Positions 23,843 to 31,126 of a DNA stretch of 32,563 nucleotides are shown piece by piece. The stretch is from Prosthecobacter debontii. Lineage in GTDB: Bacteria; Verrucomicrobiota; Verrucomicrobiia; Verrucomicrobiales; Verrucomicrobiaceae. The notes under the pieces are model-generated. The model did no database searches. It saw nothing but the letters and a program-made list of their open reading frames with translations, and was not told the DNA's origin. The stretch covers positions 1 through 32,563 of the forward strand of contig CAMBPV010000030.1 in NCBI GenBank assembly GCA_945869695.1. Direction: 5' to 3'. The position numbers and the translations under genes are program-made. Positions within the stretch are counted from its first letter, which is position 1. Each line of letters starts with the position of its first letter.

Positions 23843-24676
23843 CTAGCCGCGAGCTACCGTGATGACCACCACTTTTTCCGCACCCCCATCCCGTTTGAGG
23901 ACCTTGGCACACTCGTGGGTGGTGGCACCCGTGGTGAGAACGTCATCGACTAAGAGCACCTTCCTCTCCCTTAAGTTTGGAGCCGCCCCAAACCAGGGTC
24001 GTCTCAGCACAAAGGCATTCCGAAGGTTTTCGAGTCGATCAGCTCGGTGCAAAGAGGCCTGCGCATCCGTTTGTCGGCTCCGACTCAGCGCATCCAGGGT
24101 CGGAATGCCGGTCTCACGAGAAAGTGCCCGACAAATCTCAGCGCTTTGATTGAAGCCCCTCTGCCGCAGTCGGGAGCGGTGGAGTGGAACGGGCACCAGC
24201 ACCCACTCACCGAGTTGCTCGGACTGGAGACGCGGATCATCCAACACCTCTTGAATCAGCTGGCCCAAGACCGACCGAAGACTGAGATCATGACCGTATT
24301 TGAAATCATGGATCAGTTCCCTGACTGGACCCTCTGAGCGAAATCGCGAGATGGCAAAATCAAAGGCAAATCTCCTTCCGGAGCAGTTCCCACAGGTGAA
24401 TGCACCCGATATTGCCCCTTCGAACGGTTCTCCGCAGTTCTCGCAGTAGGGAGACTCGACTCGAACCAGATCATTCAGACAGCGCCCGCAAAGCCAGCGG
24501 TGAAGTCCATCCCCAGCGCCTTCTGGAAGCAGCGCCTGATCACAGGATCGGCAAGCCAAGGGGTAAATGAGTTTCGAAAAAAGATCCATCCAAGGTCCGA
24601 CTCGTTCACGAGCTTGTGAAGGCGGAACTGGACCGGGGTAGGACATGCAGATTGAGGGGATTTGGTTCTGCTCCAT
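23843..24676 (-). CDS. comF: ComF-family phosphoribosyltransferase-like protein
   Basis: The protein has 277 residues from the ATG at 24676, 8 bases after the prfC stop. Family similarity starts at MDLFSKLIYPLACRSC (Met30), so the ATG at 24589 may be the true start. Cysteine pairs at 42/45, 63/66, 78/81 and 95/98 form a double zinc-ribbon region. The type I PRTase domain follows, with VPVPLHRSRLRQRGFNQ and the PRPP loop VLLVDDVLTTGAT (240-252). ComF proteins take part in uptake of single-stranded DNA in competent bacteria, but homologues occur widely and the reaction is unproven. Its linkage to prfC looks operonic; no other competence gene is in the window. Confidence 0.88.
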   Translation of the reverse strand: MEQNQIPSICMSYPGPVPPSQARERVGPWMDLFSKLIYPLACRSCDQALLPEGAGDGLHRWLCGRCLNDLVRVESPYCENCGEPFEGAISGAFTCGNCSGRRFAFDFAISRFRSEGPVRELIHDFKYGHDLSLRSVLGQLIQEVLDDPRLQSEQLGEWVLVPVPLHRSRLRQRGFNQSAEICRALSRETGIPTLDALSRSRQTDAQASLHRADRLENLRNAFVLRRPWFGAAPNLRERKVLLVDDVLTTGATTHECAKVLKRDGGAEKVVVITVARG

Positions 24677-24684
24677 TCAAGCCG

Positions 24685-26277
24685 TCACTTGGGCGGCTCC
24701 TCCGAAATCTCGAGGGTTTCATTCCGCGTGGCAAAAAAGCGCTCAGCCCAAGCATCCGCCAAGAGAGCGACCGGACGGTCCTCGGCATCGCGAGCCAAGG
24801 TCGTATCACTGGGCAGATTCACCCCCTCGTCCGTCCACGGACCACCATCCTTGCGTGAGAGCCAGCGGATGTGCTTGTAAGGGGCAATCTCCAAGCGTGA
24901 CTCGGCATTGTACTCCGACTGCAGGCGATACTGCACGACCTCGAACTGGAGTGGACCCACGGCACCGAGAAGCGGAACGCGCTGCATGATGTGAGGCTGA
25001 AAATACTGCTGAACCACGCCCTCCTGAAGCAACTGCTCCAGCCCCTCCCGAAACCGTTTGAACTGCGCAGTCGAGGTCGCGTGCAAGTAGGCGAAGGTCT
25101 CCGGCACGAAACGAGGTGTTTCATCAAACTGAATGTCCGGAATGTTCGAAAGCGTGTCACCGATGCGCAGATCGTAGTTCCCGACCACGCCCACCACATC
25201 GCCAGCATACGCTTCATCGAGCGTCTCACGGTCTCGGGCAAAAACACGCTGCGAGTTCGCCAGCCGCACCCTTTGTTTGGTGCGGACATTCGGCACGACC
25301 ATATCACGCTCGAACCGCCCTGAGACGATACGGATGAAGTAAATCCGATCTCGGTGGCGCGGATCCATGTTGGCCTGAATTTTAAAAACAAAGCCCGAGA
25401 AGACATCGCGCGTGGGTTCGATCTTGGTCTCGCCAGCCTGTCGGGCCCGAGGCGGAGGTGCCATTTTCAAGAACGCATCCAGCAGCAGTTGAACGCCGAA
25501 ATTATTGCTCGCACTGCCGAAGAAAACCGGTGTCAACTCACCGCGATCCACCTTTCCCTGATCAAAGTCGTGCCCCGCGCCTTCGAGCATTTCCAGTTCT
25601 TCCATGGACTCCCGGAGCGCGTTCTCCTCCACGTTTTCCTTCACAAAGGCATCCTGCAATCCGCCAACATGCTCGGGCGCACGGAAGGCCCCTCTCGCGG
25701 TCCTTTGGAAAAGATGCACGCTGGAGTCGGTCCGGTCGTAAACACCGGCAAATCGATTCCCGAGACCCAGCGGCCAATTCACGGCTGTGGCTCCGATGCC
25801 GAGCACGGTTTCGAGTTCATCGATCAATTCAAGCGGTGGCCGCGCGGGGCGGTCCAGCTTGTTCATGAAGGTGAAAATGGGCACGCCTCTTTTGCGGCAG
25901 ACTTCGAAAAGCTTTCGAGTCTGACCTTCGATACCCTTACCCGCATCAATCACCATGATGGCCGCATCCACAGCGGTGAGCACCCGGTAGGTATCCTCGG
26001 AGAAGTCCTTGTGACCCGGTGTGTCGAGCAGGTTCACCATGCAGCCACCGTATTCAAACTGAAGCACCGTGGACGAGACCGAGATGCCTCTTTGTTTTTC
26101 CAGCTCCATCCAGTCGCTTGTCGTTGCACGCTGATTCTTCCGCGCCGTGACCGAGCCCGCCAGCTGCACCGCCCCTCCGTAAAGAAGCAGTTTTTCAGTG
26201 AGCGTCGTTTTCCCCGCATCCGGATGGGAGATGATGGCGAAAGTGCGGCGGCGATTGATCTCTTGGGCTGGCGTCAT
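24685..26277 (-). CDS. prfC: Peptide chain release factor 3
   Basis: The protein has 530 residues, practically the same as E. coli RF3. The GTPase motifs are HPDAGKTT (G1, 18-25), RGISVSST (G2 region), DTPGHKDF (G3) and NKLDRP (G4). The middle domain contains VFFGSASNNFGVQ and the later part LLGAVGPLQFEVVQYRL, both hallmarks that separate RF3 from EF-G. RF3 is a cytoplasmic GTPase that releases RF1/RF2 from ribosomes after termination. The ATG at 26277 matches the family start. The gene leads a minus-strand unit with comF and perhaps accD, and is divergent from the unknown exported-protein operon (128-base spacer). Confidence 0.96.
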   Translation of the reverse strand: MTPAQEINRRRTFAIISHPDAGKTTLTEKLLLYGGAVQLAGSVTARKNQRATTSDWMELEKQRGISVSSTVLQFEYGGCMVNLLDTPGHKDFSEDTYRVLTAVDAAIMVIDAGKGIEGQTRKLFEVCRKRGVPIFTFMNKLDRPARPPLELIDELETVLGIGATAVNWPLGLGNRFAGVYDRTDSSVHLFQRTARGAFRAPEHVGGLQDAFVKENVEENALRESMEELEMLEGAGHDFDQGKVDRGELTPVFFGSASNNFGVQLLLDAFLKMAPPPRARQAGETKIEPTRDVFSGFVFKIQANMDPRHRDRIYFIRIVSGRFERDMVVPNVRTKQRVRLANSQRVFARDRETLDEAYAGDVVGVVGNYDLRIGDTLSNIPDIQFDETPRFVPETFAYLHATSTAQFKRFREGLEQLLQEGVVQQYFQPHIMQRVPLLGAVGPLQFEVVQYRLQSEYNAESRLEIAPYKHIRWLSRKDGGPWTDEGVNLPSDTTLARDAEDRPVALLADAWAERFFATRNETLEISEEPPK

Positions 26278-26405
26278 GGAAAAGGAGCAACGCGCATCAA
26301 GCCCAGTCTGAGGGCTCTCGCAAGTCGGGAGATGAGTCCGATTTCACGTTCAATTCACCTCCGCTTCATCAAGACCGCACACTCGTGATCCAAGTTCGGG
26401 ACGTG

Positions 26406-28103
26406 ATGAAACTCAAAAACACGATCATGATTGGGCTCAGCCTCCTCGCAGGCTGGCAGGTAAAAGCAGCGGAGGAACCTGCGGAATTGGAAAAGACGAC
26501 GGTCACCGTCCCTTACTCAGAACTGAAGCGACTCCTGCAAATGGGAGCCGCCCGCGACGCCCTGAGCGCACTCGACAAAATCAAGCCGCCACCCGTCCCT
26601 GGTGGATTGATGGCGGCGTTGCTTCGTTTGGATTGCAAAGGAGGAAAGGCCGTTCTGGAAGCCGAGTTTCGCGTCGAGAACTTCAGCGGAGAGTGGGAGA
26701 GCTTTCCTCTCATGGGCGCAGGATTAGCCGTCGCATCCATCGAGCCGCTCGATGCCCGGGTGCTGTCCAAGGATGATCAACTCTGCCTCGTGACCAACCA
26801 ACTGGGCACGGCAACGGTGAAACTTCGATTTGTCCCGCAGGACATCGTGCCCTTCGCAGAAACCCCCATCATCGAGGTGAATGCCCTGCCCTGTGCGGTG
26901 AGCACACTCGAGATCAAAGGGCTGCCCGAAGGCCGGGCCGCGGCGGTAAGCAGTGGGAACACACTTTTGCCTAACTCCGAGAGCGGCATCTTCGCGCTCC
27001 CCGCTCAGGGCAGCACCATTACCGTGATGATGCGAGAGCCTGCAAAAATAGCAGCTGAAATGGCGCCTCCCACTCCGAGTGAATGGACCCTGCAAAATGA
27101 AGTCGCCGTGCAGCGTGAGGATGGTCTTCTGCGCTACACGGCTCATGCCTTTCTCACCGCCCAGAAAGGATCGGGCATGGAAGCTGCCATCGTGCTACCC
27201 GCATCCACTCGTCAGCTCAAAGTGACGGGCGAAGACCTGGAAGAATGGAAGGTGGAGCGTAGCACGGCAGGTGAGCAGTCTCTCCACGTTCAGTGGAAGA
27301 GCAGAGGCACTCTCGAGCGCGAGATCACGGTAAGCTATGGCGTGCCTCAAGGTCCTTTGGAGGAAAACTGGAATCTAACGGCACCATCGCTGCCAAAAGC
27401 CGATCAAACACGCAGCCTCTTTTTCGTAGCCGTTCCGCCCGTGACCCAGATGCAGGCCGAAAAGTTGCGCGTCCTCGCGACGAGGGCGGGACTCTCAAAG
27501 TGGGTCACTGAAACCTTGGTCGGGCACTCCGTAGCAGCGATCGAGGCCCCTTTTTCCACCCGCGTTCAGGTAAAGCCGCTGCCTCAGGTGGCCACAGCAG
27601 AGGGCACCGTCAAACTGGCGCATTTTGACACCCGCATCGTGGGCGATGGCTCGACGATCACGGAGGCAAAGTTTGAGATTGAGCACGAGGGCTCTCCCAG
27701 CTTTGTCATTGAGCTGCCTGCGGACAGCGCGCTGCTGAAGTGCGCTCTGAATGGTCAGAGCACCAAGCCCATCTCGGACGAAGGGAAGAAGCTCGAGTTT
27801 CCGATGCCCGCTGGCGATGGAAAGGCGGCAAAAACCGAGGTCAGCCTCTCCTTCACTTCTGCAAAGGGCAAGCTGGATCCCGTGTCTGGCAAGGTCGGAA
27901 TCGAGCTTCCGCTCACCCCTTGGTTCATCCATGCCATCGAGTGGGGCCTGATTCTGCCAGAGGGCTACCGCATCAGCGCCGTGGACGGAAACATCGAATA
28001 CGGCCCCGCCTCGAAAGCCGAGCACGAAGTCCTGCTGCGCAAGAGCCTCTGCCGGGGTGAAGCACCAAAAGCGGATCTCTTCTACGAAAAACGCGGCCTG
28101 TAA
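26406..28103 (+). CDS. Exported protein of unknown function, first gene of a CreD-containing operon
   Basis: The protein has 565 residues from the ATG at 26406, which follows a weak CGGGA and begins a signal peptide cleaved near VKAA-EE. I cannot name a family. The mature part is mostly beta-strand-like, with alternating hydrophobic and polar residues and repeated segments such as AVLEAEFRVENF and EAKFEIEHEGSPSFVIELP, so tandem beta-sandwich domains are likely. TVTVPYSELKRLLQ near the N-terminus is a motif I associate with large exported proteins of related phyla. It has no enzyme motif or membrane anchor. The CreD-like gene starts 36 bases downstream, suggesting joint action in the envelope. 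Confidence 0.75.
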   Translation: MKLKNTIMIGLSLLAGWQVKAAEEPAELEKTTVTVPYSELKRLLQMGAARDALSALDKIKPPPVPGGLMAALLRLDCKGGKAVLEAEFRVENFSGEWESFPLMGAGLAVASIEPLDARVLSKDDQLCLVTNQLGTATVKLRFVPQDIVPFAETPIIEVNALPCAVSTLEIKGLPEGRAAAVSSGNTLLPNSESGIFALPAQGSTITVMMREPAKIAAEMAPPTPSEWTLQNEVAVQREDGLLRYTAHAFLTAQKGSGMEAAIVLPASTRQLKVTGEDLEEWKVERSTAGEQSLHVQWKSRGTLEREITVSYGVPQGPLEENWNLTAPSLPKADQTRSLFFVAVPPVTQMQAEKLRVLATRAGLSKWVTETLVGHSVAAIEAPFSTRVQVKPLPQVATAEGTVKLAHFDTRIVGDGSTITEAKFEIEHEGSPSFVIELPADSALLKCALNGQSTKPISDEGKKLEFPMPAGDGKAAKTEVSLSFTSAKGKLDPVSGKVGIELPLTPWFIHAIEWGLILPEGYRISAVDGNIEYGPASKAEHEVLLRKSLCRGEAPKADLFYEKRGL

Positions 28104-28139
28104 TTCTCAAACTTACTCTCAACTCCCTTTCTCTAACTC

Positions 28140-29348
28140 ATGAATGCAAAACATCTCATCGCCATCGCGACCCTCTTCATCGGAACCACCTGCGGTTGGT
28201 TCATTCTCGGCGCAGCCCTGCAGCAGCGCACCAATCAGCAACAAGGCCAACTCGGCAGCGAGGTGACGGATGTCTGGGGACCCGCGTTGACTCAAAAACA
28301 TCCCTCCGCCTACTATGTCACCGCCTCCAGTGCCACCGGGCGGAAACAGATCCAGCCCTCGCTGAGCAAGGTAAAGATTGATCTCAGCTACGAGCCCAAA
28401 AAGCGCGGCCTGCTCTGGTATCGGACTTACGGTGCACGATTCGAGGCCGAGTATGAGATCACGAATCCCACACCGGTGACCCAGACCGTTTATGTGCGTT
28501 TTGAACTCCCTGGCGAGAAGGCCAGCTTTCACGATTTCTCCTTTGATCTCGGAACGGATGGAAAACGCGAGGTGCTGCCCGAGCAGGGGGCCATCACTCA
28601 GGCCGTTTCATTGGAGCCTGGAAAAAGCGAGACCCTGAAAGTCGGCTACCGCGCCCGAGGTCTCGACTCGTGGCGTTATGAATTTGGCGACAGTGCGCGA
28701 GTGAGGCAGTTCATGCTCACAATGAACGCCGACTTTGATGAGATCAGTTTTCCCGTTGGCACTGGCTCGCCGACAACCCGGGAGCGTGTGGGCGACAGCT
28801 GGACGCTCGAGTGGAGCTTCCCCGATGTCATCTCCGCGCCTGCGATTGGAATGGACATGCCCAAAGTGCTGAATGCAGGACCTGTGGCTTCACGCATCGC
28901 CTTTTTTGCTCCGGTATCGCTCCTGTTTTTCTTCACCGTGCTTCTCATTCTCGGCATGACCAAAAATGTGAACCTGCATCCGGTGAACTACTTCTTCCTC
29001 GCTGCCGGATTCTTCGCCTTCCAGTTGCTCTTCGCCTACCTGGTCGATCTGGTGCCGCTCACGCTCAGCTTCATCATCGCATCCGTGGTTTCACTGCTGC
29101 TCGTGTGCAGCTACGTCGCGGCTGTGGGTGGAAAACGCATGCTGGCCGTCGCCGTGCCCGCGCAGACTGCCTACATGGTGCTCTTCAGCTACAGTTTCTT
29201 CTTTGATGGCCTCACAGGACTCACCATCACCATCGGGGCCATCGCCACGCTTGCGTTGCTCATGACCGCCACCGCGCGGGTCAATTGGGCTGAGAAATTC
29301 AGCGCCCCCAAACCCGTGCTTCCTCCCAAGCTGCCTCCACACGCCTAA
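28140..29348 (+). CDS. creD: CreD-family inner membrane protein
   Basis: The protein has 402 residues. An N-terminal helix (about 5-25) is followed by a large exported beta-rich domain (30-250) and then five helices at about 252-272, 282-302, 308-328, 335-353 and 357-377. The stretch NLHPVNYFFLAAGFFAFQLL corresponds to the LHPLQYLLVGLALVVFYLLL region of E. coli CreD, and ending helices with RVNW match its RVDW. CreD belongs to the CreBC regulon in enterobacteria and affects envelope stress resistance and colicin tolerance. It is inferred to act in envelope maintenance. No creB or creC-like two-component genes are in the window, so its regulation must differ or be distant. Confidence 0.75.
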   Translation: MNAKHLIAIATLFIGTTCGWFILGAALQQRTNQQQGQLGSEVTDVWGPALTQKHPSAYYVTASSATGRKQIQPSLSKVKIDLSYEPKKRGLLWYRTYGARFEAEYEITNPTPVTQTVYVRFELPGEKASFHDFSFDLGTDGKREVLPEQGAITQAVSLEPGKSETLKVGYRARGLDSWRYEFGDSARVRQFMLTMNADFDEISFPVGTGSPTTRERVGDSWTLEWSFPDVISAPAIGMDMPKVLNAGPVASRIAFFAPVSLLFFFTVLLILGMTKNVNLHPVNYFFLAAGFFAFQLLFAYLVDLVPLTLSFIIASVVSLLLVCSYVAAVGGKRMLAVAVPAQTAYMVLFSYSFFFDGLTGLTITIGAIATLALLMTATARVNWAEKFSAPKPVLPPKLPPHA

Positions 29349-29368
29349 ACTTTTGCCCTTTTGATCCC

Positions 29369-29878
29369 ATGGAAAAAACATATTCCCCTCGTGAAAAATT
29401 GCTCCTCCTCTCACGCAGTTACACTTTTGCGAACGCCATCGTCCTCACGCCTGTGAGCGTCGCCATTTGCCTCGGGCTGCTCTCCAGCCTGGCCTTTGGC
29501 GGAATGTCCGGCCCGTGGACGATGTTCAGCCTTCATTTCCCCCAAGTCGGGTGGGCCATTCTATGGCTCGCTTCGCTCTTCGTGTGGTGGTCTCATGCCG
29601 ATTGGCGTGCAGCGTTGCTCGCTGGCCCTCTGCCTCAAGGGAGCACCACTCTCTGGTTGGGCAGCGCTCTGGTGAATAGCCTCAGCATGGCCAGCTACCT
29701 CCTTCAAATGGTGGACTCGACCGCGAACGGCCTCCGCCTCCGGTATGCGGAACTCCACGCCGTCGCGCTGCTTTTGCCCTCGTGGGCACTCCTGATGGCG
29801 CTGACCGGGCTTGGAATGACGCTACAGGTCCGGAGAAACCTGAGCCAGAAAGGACGTTGCTTCCATCAAGGGGTCTGA
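29369..29878 (+). CDS. Small four-helix membrane protein of unknown function
   Basis: The protein has 169 residues and no recognisable family. Hydrophobic helices lie at about 22-44, 57-75, 93-113 and 131-152. The N-terminal EKTYSPREKLLLLSRS should be cytoplasmic, and so should the basic end RRNLSQKGRC. It starts 20 bases after the creD-like gene and is the last gene of that unit. Its stop is only 9 bases from the convergent glycoside hydrolase stop. The upstream sequence lacks a Shine-Dalgarno motif. By context it may be a partner of the CreD-like protein, which is inference. Confidence 0.7.
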   Translation: MEKTYSPREKLLLLSRSYTFANAIVLTPVSVAICLGLLSSLAFGGMSGPWTMFSLHFPQVGWAILWLASLFVWWSHADWRAALLAGPLPQGSTTLWLGSALVNSLSMASYLLQMVDSTANGLRLRYAELHAVALLLPSWALLMALTGLGMTLQVRRNLSQKGRCFHQGV

Positions 29879-29887
29879 TCAGCGGAG

Positions 29888-31060
29888 TCACTTCACTTCG
29901 AAAGGTGCATTGGCGGTGGCGGCGTGCCCTTTACCGTCACTGATCCAGACGTGGAGTCGATAGACCCCCGGCTTCTGGGGCGCGTTGACGTCGGCGCGGT
30001 CTGCCTCGGTGGAGAGGATGGCTCCGCCGATCGCGTCCGGCATTTTGGGGCGCCTGCCCGGGTCATGCTCCTTCTTCTCAGGAAGCACCAACCAACGCCA
30101 GACCAAGGAGTCACCGTCCGCATCAAGGGCCTCGGCACGTGCCTGAAAGGGAGTGCCGGGTTGGATGGCTTCAACGGGCACGCCCTTCAGGGGTTGAATC
30201 CGTGGCGCTGAGTTGGTGGGCTTCCGACCGCTCCACATTTCCTCCAGCACATCCACCGACTCGATCATTTCGCCCTCGTGAGTCATCAGGCCAAACCAAG
30301 TCGCGGTGGCTTCAAATTTCCAACCCCACACAAAAGCATAACTGCCCAGACAACCCGCAGTGTTTGAAATGATCTCGCTATAACCGCGACGAACCATCGC
30401 TGCCTTCTCGCTGCTCGTTTGTTCCAAAGCAGCCCCAGATCGGCTCTTGGGTTGCTCCCAAAATCCACGCGGACCCCATTCCGTCACCAGCCACGGTCTC
30501 GTCCACCCGATCTTTAACAGACTCTCCGGCAGACCAAACAGTCCACCATAAGTATTCACTCCGACATAGTCGAGATGCGGTGTGTGTGCGTTGAGCCCCT
30601 GAGCCTTTTCCGCGCTCAGTCCCGCTACTGCAGTGAAAGTGAGATGCGCGGGATCGAGCTCTTTGGCCAGCAGTGCCAAACGTTCAATCTGCTTCCAGTA
30701 GGGGATGTTCCGGCCATCACCTTCCGCTTCATTTCCCAGACCCCAGGCTAGCAAGGCGGGATGGTTGCGATACTGCGTAATCTCCTTCCGAACTCGTTCC
30801 GTTTGCCGGGCACAATGCTCGGCATTCGAGTAAGAAAACCAGGAGCACTCCGGCTCCAGCCAAATCCCTGCACTCACGGTTAAGCCCAGTTTTTGCGCTT
30901 CATCCAAAGTCTCGATGAGGTGATCCGTGCTCCACGTCCGAATTGAGTTCGCCCCGCGTGTGGCGAGCTCACTCAAGCGCGTCTCACCTCCCGCTCCCCG
31001 AACAAAATAGGGCTTCCCGCCTCGAAAGAGACCGAGTTTTCCCTGGATGCTAACGGGCAC
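29888..31060 (-). CDS. Glycoside hydrolase (clan A, GH2/GH5-like) with C-terminal beta-sandwich; start codon uncertain
   Basis: The GTG at 31060 gives 390 residues. The TIM-barrel part has FVRGAGGET, then WGLGNEAEG with probable acid/base Glu111 and LVTEWGPRG with probable nucleophile Glu194, the strand 4/strand 7 pair of clan GH-A enzymes. FVWGWKFEATATWFG supplies the usual late aromatic strand. Residues 285-390 form a PKD/cadherin-like beta-sandwich (ALDADGDSLVWRW, GVYRLHVWISDGKGHA). Upstream in-frame codons back to the previous TGA encode KTLFIIICSFVGLVAGES, a good signal peptide, but without ATG, GTG or TTG; a GTT sits where the start should be. The likely role is extracytoplasmic glycan hydrolysis; the substrate is unknown. 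Confidence 0.8.
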   Translation of the reverse strand: MPVSIQGKLGLFRGGKPYFVRGAGGETRLSELATRGANSIRTWSTDHLIETLDEAQKLGLTVSAGIWLEPECSWFSYSNAEHCARQTERVRKEITQYRNHPALLAWGLGNEAEGDGRNIPYWKQIERLALLAKELDPAHLTFTAVAGLSAEKAQGLNAHTPHLDYVGVNTYGGLFGLPESLLKIGWTRPWLVTEWGPRGFWEQPKSRSGAALEQTSSEKAAMVRRGYSEIISNTAGCLGSYAFVWGWKFEATATWFGLMTHEGEMIESVDVLEEMWSGRKPTNSAPRIQPLKGVPVEAIQPGTPFQARAEALDADGDSLVWRWLVLPEKKEHDPGRRPKMPDAIGGAILSTEADRADVNAPQKPGVYRLHVWISDGKGHAATANAPFEVK

Positions 31061-31126
31061 GGACTCGCCAGCAACGAGACCGACGAATGAGCAAATGATG
31101 ATGAAGAGAGTTTTAACGTGTTCGAT

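Noticed and set aside
25354-26388. 344-codon plus-strand frame opposite prfC
   Set aside because: It is antisense to a full-length RF3 gene, with no recognisable motif.
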